From: QHWK01 sp035315685
GTDB taxonomy: Bacteria; Acidobacteriota; Vicinamibacteria; Vicinamibacterales; CAVVIG01
Length of the DNA: 12,709 nucleotides
NCBI GenBank assembly: GCA_035315685.1
Contig: DATFXR010000783.1
Coordinates: 1-12,709 of the forward strand
Reading direction: 5' to 3'
Within the stretch, counting starts at the first letter, position 1, and the number at the start of each line of letters is the position of its first letter. The position numbers were made by a program, and so were the translations under genes. Shown one piece after another: positions 6,165 through 12,709 of this stretch. The notes beneath the pieces are model-generated. The model made no database searches. It saw only the letters and a list, made by a program, of their open reading frames with translations, and was not told the DNA's origin.

Positions 6165-8038
6165 AGCGCGTCCTCGTCCGCCTCGAGGACGCGATCGGCT
6201 CGCTGGCACTCCTCGTGATGGTGGTGCTGCCGCTGGCCGAGATCGTGTCGCGGCGCGCGTTCAGCCGCGGCATTCCCGGCTCCGGGCCGATCGTCCAGCA
6301 TCTGACGCTCTGGGTCGGCTTCCTCGGCGCCGCGCTCGCAGCGCGCGACGGCAAGCTGCTGGCGCTCGCCACCGGCACGTTCATTCCCGCCGGTGTCTGG
6401 CGCCGCGCCGCTGACATCTTCGCCGCGGCGTTCGGGGCGTGCGCCGCCGTCATCCTGGCCGTCGGCGGCTGGCAGATGACGATGATCGAACGTGAGGCGG
6501 GGACCAACATTGGCGCCGGCATCCAGGCATGGGTCGCGCAGCTGGTACTGCCGATCGCGTTCGCGCTGATCGCGATCCGCCTCGTCTGGCGGCCGGGGTT
6601 CAACAGCCTGAACCCGGCCACGCACGTCGACGTCCACGATCCGCAGACGACTGACGCGCGGCTGAAGCCTTCGCGATCGGTGTGGATCGATCGCGCGCTC
6701 GCGTCGATCGGAATCGTCGCCGGCATTCTCCTCGCGCGCGTGCCGTCGCTCATCGAAGGACAGAGCCTCCTGCCCGTCTGGATCGTCATCGTGGTCGCCG
6801 CCGTCGCGGGTACGCCGCTCTTTGCGATCCTCGGTGGCGCCGCGGCGCTGCTCTTCATGCACGACGGCGTGACGCCGGCGACGGTGCTGATTGAAACCTA
6901 TTCGCTCAGCGTCTCGCCGACGCTGCCGGCGATTCCATTGTTCACGCTCGCCGGATTCCTGCTTGCCGAAGGGCACGCCTCCGAACGGCTGCTGCGCGTG
7001 TTCCGCGCCTGGTTCGGGTGGATTCCTGGCGGAACCGCGGTCGTCTGCGCCGTCCTCTGTTCCTTCTTCACCGTCTTCACCGGCGGATCGGGCGTCACGA
7101 TTCTCGCGCTCGGCGGTGTGCTGTTTCCTGCGCTGCTCAAGGACGGCTACCGCGAGCGGTTCGCACTCGGCCTGTTGACGGCATCCGGCTCGCTCGGACT
7201 GCTCCTGCCGCCGGCGCTGCCGCTGATCCTCTACGCGGTCGTCGCCCAGATTCCGATCGAGGACGTCTTCATCGGCGGCATCCTGCCGGGGATACTCCTG
7301 ACATCGATGGTCGCCGCGTGGGGCGTGCGCGAAGGCATCCAGTCGGGCGCGGGCCGCTACCCGTTCCGCTCGTCGGAAGCACTGGCCTCGCTGTGGGCGG
7401 CAAAATGGGAGCTGGCGATTCCGGTGCTCGTGCTGGTCGCCATGTTCAGCGGCCTCGCGACCGCTGTGGAAGCCGCGGCGTTGACGTCGCTCTACGCGCT
7501 CATCGTGCAGGCGTTCATCCACCGCGATCTGTCGCTGCGCCGCGACCTGCCGCGGGCCTTCACCGAGTGCGTGACGGTGATCGGCGGCGTCCTCATCATC
7601 CTCGGCGTGGCCCAGGGGTTCACCAGCTATCTGGTCAACGCGCAGGTGCCGGCGATGCTCGTCGACTGGGTCCGCGGGCACATCGGGTCGCGGCTGATGT
7701 TCCTGCTGGTGCTGAATCTCTTCCTGCTCGGCGTCGGCTGGCTGATGGAGATCTTCGCCGCGATCGTCGTGGTTGTGCCGCTGATCGTGCCGCTTGGCGC
7801 CGCCTTCGGGATCCATCCGGTGCATCTGGCGATCATCTTCATCGCCAACCTCGAGCTCGGATTCCTGACGCCGCTGGTCGGGCTGAACATCTTCCTCGCG
7901 TCGTACCGGTTCAAGCGCCCGGTCCTCGAAGTCTGTGCGGCGGCGCTGCCGATGATGGCGATTCTCGGCATCGGCGTGCTCGTCATCACCTACATTCCCT
8001 GGCTGACGACGGGCCTGCTGGCGTTCCTCGGACGATGA
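6161..8038 (+). CDS. TRAP transporter permease, fused DctQ-DctM subunits
   Basis: This 625-residue inner-membrane protein combines the small (Q, about residues 1-145) and large (M, about 170-625) permease subunits of a sodium-driven TRAP system. The start is GTG 6161, which overlaps the TGA of the binding-protein gene. It is the best choice because it is followed directly by a hydrophobic segment. The Q part shows four membrane segments (about 12-29, 47-61, 86-104, 122-142) with LTLWVGFLGAALAARDGK in the second. The M part has many helices and the two conserved helix-break motifs FFTVFTGGSGVTILALGG (about 301-318; commonly FFxxxSGSSxATVxAxG) and GSLGLLLPPALPLILY (about 343-358). The TGG for SGS change in the first motif is worth noting. 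A polar linker near 146-170 connects the halves. The ATGA overlap with the next gene suggests tight coupling. Confidence 0.94.
   Translation: MKRVLVRLEDAIGSLALLVMVVLPLAEIVSRRAFSRGIPGSGPIVQHLTLWVGFLGAALAARDGKLLALATGTFIPAGVWRRAADIFAAAFGACAAVILAVGGWQMTMIEREAGTNIGAGIQAWVAQLVLPIAFALIAIRLVWRPGFNSLNPATHVDVHDPQTTDARLKPSRSVWIDRALASIGIVAGILLARVPSLIEGQSLLPVWIVIVVAAVAGTPLFAILGGAAALLFMHDGVTPATVLIETYSLSVSPTLPAIPLFTLAGFLLAEGHASERLLRVFRAWFGWIPGGTAVVCAVLCSFFTVFTGGSGVTILALGGVLFPALLKDGYRERFALGLLTASGSLGLLLPPALPLILYAVVAQIPIEDVFIGGILPGILLTSMVAAWGVREGIQSGAGRYPFRSSEALASLWAAKWELAIPVLVLVAMFSGLATAVEAAALTSLYALIVQAFIHRDLSLRRDLPRAFTECVTVIGGVLIILGVAQGFTSYLVNAQVPAMLVDWVRGHIGSRLMFLLVLNLFLLGVGWLMEIFAAIVVVVPLIVPLGAAFGIHPVHLAIIFIANLELGFLTPLVGLNIFLASYRFKRPVLEVCAAALPMMAILGIGVLVITYIPWLTTGLLAFLGR
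6168..6192 (+). other. hairpin at the start of the TRAP permease gene
   Basis: A perfect nine-base stem (GCGTCCTCG with CGAGGACGC) encloses a seven-base loop. It starts five bases after the GTG start codon. Such a stem could slow initiation unless ribosomes finishing the upstream gene open it, which would fit the GTGA overlap. It may also simply reflect codon choice in GC-rich DNA. Confidence 0.45.
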
Positions 8039-9045
8039 CGCGGCGCGCGCTCATCGCGCTGGTCCTCGTCCTCCAGGTGATCGTCGGCGTCGTGCTCGGC
8101 GAGGGCGTGCTGCTCGCGATGTACTCGCATCCATCGCCCCGCTATCCTCCGGCGCTGCTCGAGTTCTTCCGCTGGGAGTACTTCTACCGCCGCGACATCG
8201 TCCAGCTCGACACCGGCCGGGCGCGTTACGACGCAGAGCTCCTCTACACACTGCGGCCAGGGCGCTTCACCTTCGCGAACATCGAGTACTCGACGCACTA
8301 CGACGTCAATTCACTCGGCGTCCGCGACGACGAAGCGTCGCTCGTGCAGCCGGGCGTCGTCGTCGCCGGCGACTCGTACGCGTTGGGCTGGGGCGTGCAG
8401 CAGGACGAGGCCTTCCCGCAGGTCATCGAGCGGAAGACGGGGCGTCGCGTCCTGAACGCAGCGGTCGCGTCGTACGGCACGGTCCGCGAGATGCGGCTGC
8501 TCGATCGCGTCGACATGAGCCGTGCGACGACGCTCGTGATTCAGTACTGCTCGAACGACTTCGCCGAGAACGAGCAGTTCGAGCAGCGTGGCAACCGGCA
8601 CGTGCCGAGCAGCGAGCAGGAGTGGCTCGACGCGGTCGCGGCGCAGCAGCGGGCCGCGCGCTACCGACCACTGCGGATGCTCTATGACAGCGCCGTGTGG
8701 ATCAAGCGCGGTATCGAAGGGCGCCAGCGGGGCGGATTCGAGCCCTATACGCCACCAGCCGACCGCGCAGCGGCGCTGTTCCTGAACGCGCTCATTCATG
8801 CGCCGCATCAGGATTTGACGCGGCTGCGTATCGTCGTGACGGATCCGGATGCCGATGACCGATTCGTTCGCGCGCTCGATCGGGAGCACGGCGATCAGCG
8901 CTATCCGCCGTACATCCGCGCGATGCGCATCGTCGACGTGTCGGCGGTGATGACGCCGGCGGTCCACTACGTGCTCGACGATCACCTGACGGCACGCGGC
9001 CACGAGCTGGTTGCCGACGCCCTGATCGCGGCAATGCAGCACTAG
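8035..9045 (+). CDS. membrane-anchored SGNH/GDSL-family hydrolase
   Basis: The 336-residue product starts at ATG 8035, sharing ATGA with the end of the TRAP permease gene. One hydrophobic segment (about 6-29) acts as signal or anchor, leaving the rest outside the cytoplasm. SGNH blocks are visible: block I VVVAGDSYALGWG with the nucleophile Ser114; a block II-like NAAVASYGT (about 141-149); block III IQYCSNDF with Asn174; and a C-terminal DDHLTARGH, where Asp315 or Asp316 and His317 would complete the triad. The sequence before block I (LYTLRPG, NSLGVRDDE) matches the beta-strand lead-in seen in AlgX/AlgJ-like and related SGNH proteins. Members hydrolyse or transfer acyl esters on sugars or lipids. 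The substrate here is unknown. Coupling to the transporter suggests it may release the acid that the TRAP system imports; this is inference. Confidence 0.85.
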   Translation: MTRRALIALVLVLQVIVGVVLGEGVLLAMYSHPSPRYPPALLEFFRWEYFYRRDIVQLDTGRARYDAELLYTLRPGRFTFANIEYSTHYDVNSLGVRDDEASLVQPGVVVAGDSYALGWGVQQDEAFPQVIERKTGRRVLNAAVASYGTVREMRLLDRVDMSRATTLVIQYCSNDFAENEQFEQRGNRHVPSSEQEWLDAVAAQQRAARYRPLRMLYDSAVWIKRGIEGRQRGGFEPYTPPADRAAALFLNALIHAPHQDLTRLRIVVTDPDADDRFVRALDREHGDQRYPPYIRAMRIVDVSAVMTPAVHYVLDDHLTARGHELVADALIAAMQH

Positions 9046-9077
9046 CGCCTGCTGTCACGCTGCGAAAAGCCGTACCG

Positions 9078-9147
9078 GGCCCACGAAGTCACGAAGACAC
9101 GAAGATGAACGAAGGCTAGAACGTGAGTTCGTGCCTTCGTGGGCGCC
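9078..9147 (+). terminator. CACGAAG-family hairpin after the TRAP/SGNH unit
   Basis: Arms 9080-9100 and 9123-9143 pair at 18 of 21 positions around a 22-base loop and begin about 35 bases after the SGNH gene stop. Flanking GG and CC bases may extend the stem. The left arm itself is a direct repeat of CACGAAG with period about nine bases. No T-run follows, so if it ends transcription it does so without the usual U-tract. It is otherwise a dispersed intergenic repeat. Confidence 0.55.
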
Positions 9148-9218
9148 GTTGTGACAGCTCCCCCACTCCCAGCGCTCAACGGATGCCGCCGTTGTTAAGC
9201 GCGCGCGAAAATAGTAAA

Positions 9219-9241
9219 GCCGCAAACAAAAATGTTGCGGC
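9219..9241. other. short inverted repeat in an AT-richer upstream region
   Basis: GCCGCAA and TTGCGGC (seven bases each, perfect) flank a nine-base A-rich centre. The element lies about 80 bases before the start of the 9321 gene, upstream of its likely -10 box, in the least GC-rich part of the spacer. It could be an operator or a minor hairpin. No regulator can be named. Confidence 0.35.
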
Positions 9242-9258
9242 GATCGAGATGACAACGC

Positions 9259-9290
9259 GTGACATGCGGCCGGTCGTAACTCACTATGAT
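9259..9290 (+). promoter_or_regulatory. possible sigma70-type promoter for the 9321 gene
   Basis: TATGAT at 9285-9290 is a good -10 box. GTGACA at 9259-9264 is a fair -35 box, but the spacer is 20 bases, longer than ideal. A start near 9297 would leave a leader of about 25 bases containing GGGAGGA (9311-9317) before the ATG. The gene stands alone after a terminator-like hairpin, so a promoter is expected here. Confidence 0.4.
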
Positions 9291-9320
9291 TGAGGTTTCC
9301 CCCATCTCTCGGGAGGACTC

Positions 9321-9779
9321 ATGACCGGTCGATTCATTCTGGCGGCGGCAGTAGTGTGCGGGGTTCCGGCGATCGCAGCGGCGCAGCTTCCCAGCTCGTT
9401 TCAGACGCCGGGGAAGGCGGCGAAAGTGAACGAGGCACAGGTGTGCGGCGCCGACTTCGCGGCGTCGGCGAAGCCGATGGCGAAGTGGCAGCGTGACGAG
9501 GCGCTCACGCGATACGGCAAGCGTCCGGAAGATTTCACGGGTGAGCTCGATCTGCTGATCCCGGCGTCGCTCGGCGGCACCACCGATCCCGACAACCTCT
9601 GGCCGCAGCCGGCGAACGGCGAGCTCAACGCCGACGCGAAGAACAAGCTCGAAGACAAGCTGCACGAGATGGTCTGCACCGAGAAGAAGCTGACGCTCAA
9701 GCAGGCACAGGATGCGATCAAGAAGGATTGGGTGAAGGCCTATCGGCAGTACGTCGAAGGCCAGGCCGCAGCCAAGTAG
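9321..9779 (+). CDS. small exported protein related to an HNH-nuclease-like family, core His missing
   Basis: The product is 152 residues. GGGAGGA at 9311-9317 is a strong ribosome site for ATG 9321. A signal peptide covers about residues 1-21 (ending AAAQ). The core GELDLLIPASLGGTTDPDNLWPQP (74-97) and the tail LEDKLHEMVC...LTLKQAQDAIKKDWVKAYRQYV (110-145) match, from memory, a common bacterial family in which the core reads (Y/E)xDHLIPLxLGGxxxxxNLWPxP. That pattern is related to HNH/His-Me nucleases. Here the histidine after Asp77 is Leu78, so the usual metal-dependent nuclease chemistry is doubtful. Two cysteines (42, 119) could form a disulfide bond in the periplasm. It faces the minus-strand cytochrome gene across a long hairpin. 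The link to the nuclease family is moderately sure; the actual role is unknown. Confidence 0.8.
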   Translation: MTGRFILAAAVVCGVPAIAAAQLPSSFQTPGKAAKVNEAQVCGADFAASAKPMAKWQRDEALTRYGKRPEDFTGELDLLIPASLGGTTDPDNLWPQPANGELNADAKNKLEDKLHEMVCTEKKLTLKQAQDAIKKDWVKAYRQYVEGQAAAK

Positions 9780-9788
9780 CTGTCAGAG

Positions 9789-9890
9789 GGAAAGCAACCG
9801 CAGAGCACGCTGAGAACGCAGAGAATGATTTTGGGTTTGCTCTAGAGAATCCGTTCTCTGTGCTTTCAGCGTTCTCTGCGGTTGCTTTCC
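9789..9890. terminator. long hairpin of the AACCGCAGAG family between convergent genes
   Basis: Arms 9789-9825 and 9854-9890 (37 bases each) are inverted copies matching at 33 of 37 positions, with a 28-base AT-richer loop. It starts ten bases after the stop of the 9321 gene and lies between two convergent genes, so it may stop transcription in both directions. The right arm also carries the end of the minus-strand coding region (9866-9890). Related, more diverged arms bound the ureG-ureD spacer. Confidence 0.75.
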
Positions 9891-11758
9891 GGCCGCCGAC
9901 GCAGCGCGCGGATCGCCGCTGCGAGGTCGGTCTTCCCGGCCTCGATCGCCTGCTGCTCAGCGATCGCGGCCTCGCGATGTGCATCGGCGGCCCGGCCGAC
10001 CGCTCCGTAGGCGCGCGCGAGGTTGAAATGCGCCTCCGGGTAGCTGAACCGAAGGCGGATCGCCGTCTCCAGCGGTTGGATCGCACCGGCGGCGTTTCCA
10101 GTCGCGACTCTGACCGCACCGAGATTGTTCTGCGCCTCGACGTTGGTCGGCGCCGACTCCACGGCCCGGAGGTATTCCTGCATGGCCGCGTCGAGCCGTC
10201 GTTCCGCCAGCCTGATGTTCCCGAGATTGTTGTGCGCTGCTGAATACTGCGGGTCGAGACGGACGGCCGCCTCGTACTCCTGCGCCGCGGCTGCGGTGTT
10301 CTTCATCGCCTCGAGCGCGACGCCGACGTTGTAGTGCGCCACCGCCGATTGCGGTTGCAGCCGGCGCACGGCCTCGAAATGCCGCAGTGCCGCATCCGGT
10401 TGCCCGAGCTCCAGGTAGAGCGCCGCCGCATCGTTCCGCACGGCAGCGTAGTCCGGCTCGCGCGCGATGATCGTTTCGCAGCCGATCGCGTCCTCGGCCG
10501 CCATCTTGCGGCGGCTCACCGTGGCAAGGCGCCGTCGATCGTCGTCTGAGCGCGTCATCACCTGGATCCACACGTCCGCCATCTCGTCAGACGATCGCCA
10601 GCCCCACGACACGCGCTGCGGCGGATGATCGGGATTCCGCGGGTTGGCGTCCGAGTTGTCGAACACGTACGCCATGTCGATGCGGGTACCCGCCGGCAGC
10701 CAGACCGGCGCGGCGTAGTGATACTGGTCCTGCCAGTTGAAGTCCCACTGGTTGATCGCGATGAGCGGCCGCCGTGCTCCCGACGGCAGCGTGGCCGTCA
10801 CCTCCATCGTGCGCGCGCGATAGTGCGCGTGCGGTTGAATCGCCCGCACTTCGACGTCAACCGGGAGCGTGAACGAGTCGGTCACCGAAACGCGATCGGC
10901 GCCCGGCGGGATGTCGAGGTTCTGACGTCCGAGGCGGACGATCGACGGCGACCGCGACGGCGCGGTGGACGCAAAGTACAACCCGAGCGACGGTTGAATC
11001 CGTTCCTGCTTGCCAGTTGGCCTGATATGCAGCTGCACGACGAAATCGCTGCCCGCATCGAGCGTCCACGCCATGTCCTCAGCAGCGATCGGCGGCGCCT
11101 GACCTGGTGTCCAGCCGAGGAAATGCCCGTCGGGGTAGTCGGCCGACCGTAGAATCACGCCTTCGTATCCAGGTTCCGGATCCGCCTCGTCGAGCTGTCG
11201 CGACGCAGGCGTTGGATCGATGCGGATGTTCGCGTGATGCACCGCTCTGCTGCCAGGCCGGAATTCGAGACCGCGAACGAGTCGCGCTTTCTCCCCGGGC
11301 ACGGCGACCACGAAGTTGCGGAAGATGTCGGGGCCGTCGCCGCGAACGACGTATGACGGCAGCGTGACGACGAGATCGGGCGGACCGGACTGCCAACCCG
11401 GCGCGAGGCGGGGCGCCGGCGGCAGATCGGCGGCGGCACCTTCCGGCGTGCCGCTGTCCACCCACGACCCGAACGTCGCAATCTGGGCGTCGGTGAGGCG
11501 GCGGTCGCCGATGAAGCCCGCCGTGTCGGGCTTCCATGGCGGCATATATCGGCTCTTCGTGACGCGCGCGATCAGCGCGGCGCGCTGACGCGCGTCAGCG
11601 TAGGTGATCAGGCTGAACGGCGCCGCGCCGCCGGGCTGATGACAGGCAACGCAGCGCGCATAAAGAAGGGGTGCGATGTCGCGGGTGAACGTGACGGCAG
11701 GTTCTGCGGCGGCCGGCGCCGCGATCCAGAGAACGGCGCACCAGAGCAGCCGCTTCAT
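9866..11758 (-). CDS. secreted cytochrome c / PHM-like copper monooxygenase / TPR fusion protein
   Basis: The product is 630 residues from the ATG at 11758-11756; the longer open frame upstream lacks a signal sequence. A signal peptide (about 1-18, ending AAA) precedes a cytochrome c-like domain with CVACH (Cys36, Cys39, His40); Met72 in YMPPW is a possible sixth ligand. Residues about 125-402 form a type II copper, ascorbate-dependent monooxygenase fold. All six ligand positions of peptidylglycine monooxygenase (PHM) can be matched: VHH (His174, His175) and LHI (His244) for one copper, and PHAH (His310, His312) and SSDEM (Met393) for the other. About five TPR repeats follow (roughly 438-612). 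It should act in the periplasm as a redox enzyme on an unknown substrate, with the heme as a possible electron donor. The last residues (ESNRRER) and the stop codon are encoded by the repeat arm at 9854-9890. Confidence 0.88.
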   Translation of the reverse strand: MKRLLWCAVLWIAAPAAAEPAVTFTRDIAPLLYARCVACHQPGGAAPFSLITYADARQRAALIARVTKSRYMPPWKPDTAGFIGDRRLTDAQIATFGSWVDSGTPEGAAADLPPAPRLAPGWQSGPPDLVVTLPSYVVRGDGPDIFRNFVVAVPGEKARLVRGLEFRPGSRAVHHANIRIDPTPASRQLDEADPEPGYEGVILRSADYPDGHFLGWTPGQAPPIAAEDMAWTLDAGSDFVVQLHIRPTGKQERIQPSLGLYFASTAPSRSPSIVRLGRQNLDIPPGADRVSVTDSFTLPVDVEVRAIQPHAHYRARTMEVTATLPSGARRPLIAINQWDFNWQDQYHYAAPVWLPAGTRIDMAYVFDNSDANPRNPDHPPQRVSWGWRSSDEMADVWIQVMTRSDDDRRRLATVSRRKMAAEDAIGCETIIAREPDYAAVRNDAAALYLELGQPDAALRHFEAVRRLQPQSAVAHYNVGVALEAMKNTAAAAQEYEAAVRLDPQYSAAHNNLGNIRLAERRLDAAMQEYLRAVESAPTNVEAQNNLGAVRVATGNAAGAIQPLETAIRLRFSYPEAHFNLARAYGAVGRAADAHREAAIAEQQAIEAGKTDLAAAIRALRRRPESNRRER

Positions 11759-11787
11759 CGATTTGGATGATCGTTCACGGACCTCGC

Positions 11788-11793
11788 AGTATA
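11788..11793 (-). promoter_or_regulatory. possible -10 box for the cytochrome-monooxygenase gene
   Basis: On the minus strand this reads TATACT, a close match to the -10 consensus, 30 bases upstream of the start codon. No convincing -35 box is found 16-18 bases further upstream. It lies back to back with the promoter of the plus-strand receptor gene, so the two promoters would share about 50 bases. Confidence 0.35.
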
Positions 11794-11806
11794 CGCGCGC
11801 ATTTGC

Positions 11807-11835
11807 TTGACGCGTGGATGGGCTCGGCGTATTTT
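11807..11835 (+). promoter_or_regulatory. sigma70-type promoter for the TonB-dependent receptor gene
   Basis: TTGACG (11807-11812) and TATTTT (11830-11835) are separated by exactly 17 bases. A start near 11842 gives a leader of nearly 60 bases ending in GGAGGG (11891-11896), three bases before the ATG. This is the best-formed promoter in the window. Confidence 0.55.
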
Positions 11836-11899
11836 CGAGCCCGTTTTCATCATCGATCGCCCCTCCGCTCTCATGCGACGGCACTCATCAGGAGGGTAT

Positions 11900-12709
11900 A
11901 TGCGCAGGATCGCGTGCGGGTTCGTGCTGGTTCTCGCAATCGTCGCGGCGGTGCCTGACGCCGCCTTCGCTCAGACGAGCGGCATCGCCGGCGTAGTGAG
12001 AGACACCTCCGGCGCGGTGATGCCGGGCGTCACCGTCGAAGCGTCGAGCCCCGCACTCATCGAACAGGTGCGCACGGTCACAACGGACGCGCAGGGGCAG
12101 TACAAGATCGTCGACCTGCGGCCGGGCACCTACACGGTCACGTTCACGCTGCCCGGCTTCGCGACGGTCAAGCGCGAGGGGATCGAGCTGCCGGCGACAT
12201 TCGTCGCGTCCGTCAGCGTCGAGCTGCGCGTCGGCGCCCTCGAGGAGACGGTCACCGTCTCTGGTGCCAGCCCGGTCGTCGACACGCAAAACGTCGTCCG
12301 GCGCCAGGTGATCACCAAGGACAACATCGACGCGATGCCGACCTCGAAGAACTGGTCGACGATCGGCGTGATGACGGTCGGCGTCAGCAGCAACCAGAAC
12401 GACGTCGGCGGATCGGCCGGAGAGCACCAGAACCAGCTGAAGGCGCACGGCGGCTCGTTCAACGACCGCATCGTCCAGATGGACGGGATCATGAACGCCA
12501 ACATGGCGTGCAATTACTCGTGTACCGGCGTCTCGACCAACGACCAGTCGACGCAGGAGCTGAGCTACGAGTTCGGCGCGATCTCGGCGGAGGTGGCCGG
12601 CGGCGGCGTGCGCGTCAACATCATCCCGAAGGACGGCGGCAACCGGTTCAGCGGATCGGCGTTCGGCAACTTCGCCAACGACAAGATGCAGGGGAACAAC
12701 GTCGACGAC
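11900..12709 (+). CDS. SusC/TonB-dependent receptor-like outer-membrane protein, N-terminal part
   Basis: The frame is open from ATG 11900 to the window edge (270 residues); the barrel lies beyond. GGAGGG at 11891-11896 is a strong ribosome site. The signal peptide is about residues 1-25 (ending AFAQ). Residues about 28-115 are a carboxypeptidase regulatory-like (beta-sandwich) domain: GIAGVVRDTSGAVMPGVTVE, TTDAQGQYKIVDLRPGTYTV, GFATVKREGIEL, LEETVTVSG. A plug-like domain follows (SPVVDTQN, VITKDNIDAMPTSKNWS, DRIVQMDGIMN, GGGVRVNIIPKDGGNRFSG). This architecture is very numerous in Acidobacteriota and is annotated as TonB-dependent receptor or oar-like protein. The role is presumably uptake or binding of large substrates at the outer membrane. 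Two cysteines in MACNYSCTG may pair. The gene is divergent from the cytochrome-monooxygenase gene. Confidence 0.92.
   Translation, partial: MRRIACGFVLVLAIVAAVPDAAFAQTSGIAGVVRDTSGAVMPGVTVEASSPALIEQVRTVTTDAQGQYKIVDLRPGTYTVTFTLPGFATVKREGIELPATFVASVSVELRVGALEETVTVSGASPVVDTQNVVRRQVITKDNIDAMPTSKNWSTIGVMTVGVSSNQNDVGGSAGEHQNQLKAHGGSFNDRIVQMDGIMNANMACNYSCTGVSTNDQSTQELSYEFGAISAEVAGGGVRVNIIPKDGGNRFSGSAFGNFANDKMQGNNVDD

Noticed and set aside
4980..6209. Minus-strand open frame of about 400 codons opposite the DctP gene
   Set aside because: The product is Arg/Leu/Val/Asp-rich with no signal, motif or ribosome site. The plus strand carries a full DctP protein.
6655..6680. ARLKPS in the linker of the DctQM fusion as a further copy of the VRLKxDxT repeat peptide
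   Set aside because: The underlying DNA shares only about ten bases with the repeat and lacks the palindromic second half, so chance is more likely.
5654..7825. Long minus-strand open frame (about 720 codons) opposite the TRAP genes
   Set aside because: It is opposite two clear transporter genes. Its translation is an Arg/Asp/Glu/His/Gln-rich low-complexity string without domains, typical of the antisense frame of GC-rich genes.
7018..8034. Upstream extension of the SGNH hydrolase frame inside the permease gene
   Set aside because: This is the Arg-rich shifted frame of DctM. The real start is the ATG overlapping the permease stop, followed by a membrane segment.
9728..10243. Plus-strand open frame across the convergent hairpin and the 3' part of the monooxygenase gene
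   Set aside because: It overlaps the end of the 9321 gene in another frame, crosses the hairpin and then reads the antisense of TPR codons. It has no protein-like features.
11759..11884. N-terminal extension of the cytochrome-monooxygenase protein (42 residues)
   Set aside because: It would place residues before a clear signal peptide and would cover the divergent promoter region. The start at 11758 is better.

Overview
The window comes from a GC-rich bacterial chromosome, most likely an Acidobacteriota of the Vicinamibacteria type. This is an inference. It rests on the SusC-like outer-membrane receptor with an N-terminal carboxypeptidase-regulatory domain at the right end, and on several families of short intergenic repeats of a kind I recall from that lineage. 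These are GGGCTGGGAGC tracts, GATTCGGGATTC tracts, AACCGCAGAG arms, CACGAAG arms and GTCCGGC hairpins. No database search was possible.

Positions 2-3986 hold the end of a urease cluster in the order ureC (3' part), ureE, ureF, ureG, ureD. They encode the C-terminal part of the catalytic alpha subunit and the four nickel-insertion chaperones. The genes are not packed tightly: all four junctions contain repeats, of four different families, and a fifth copy lies in frame inside ureF.

Positions 3998-9045 hold five more plus-strand genes. The first two encode exported proteins built from one and two copies of the same roughly 95-residue domain. They are followed by a TRAP transporter (periplasmic binding protein, then a fused DctQ-DctM permease) and a membrane-anchored SGNH hydrolase. 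From the second exported protein onward the genes overlap (28 bases, GTGA, ATGA), which indicates a translationally coupled unit. It is plausibly a device for trimming and importing an organic acid. The unit ends at a CACGAAG-type hairpin.

Positions 9321-9779 encode a small exported protein resembling an HNH-nuclease-related family but lacking the usual core histidine. It converges on a large minus-strand gene (9866-11758) encoding a secreted cytochrome c / copper monooxygenase (PHM-like) / TPR fusion, in which all six expected copper ligands can be seen. A long hairpin lies between the two, and it encodes the last residues and the stop codon of the minus-strand gene. A divergent promoter region then leads to the start of the outer-membrane receptor gene, which runs off the right edge.

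The most notable feature is the density of small hairpin-forming repeats at gene borders. They reach into coding sequence in ureF and in the cytochrome-monooxygenase gene, and one lies directly in front of a TTG start codon. No tRNA, rRNA, CRISPR array or transposase gene is visible.
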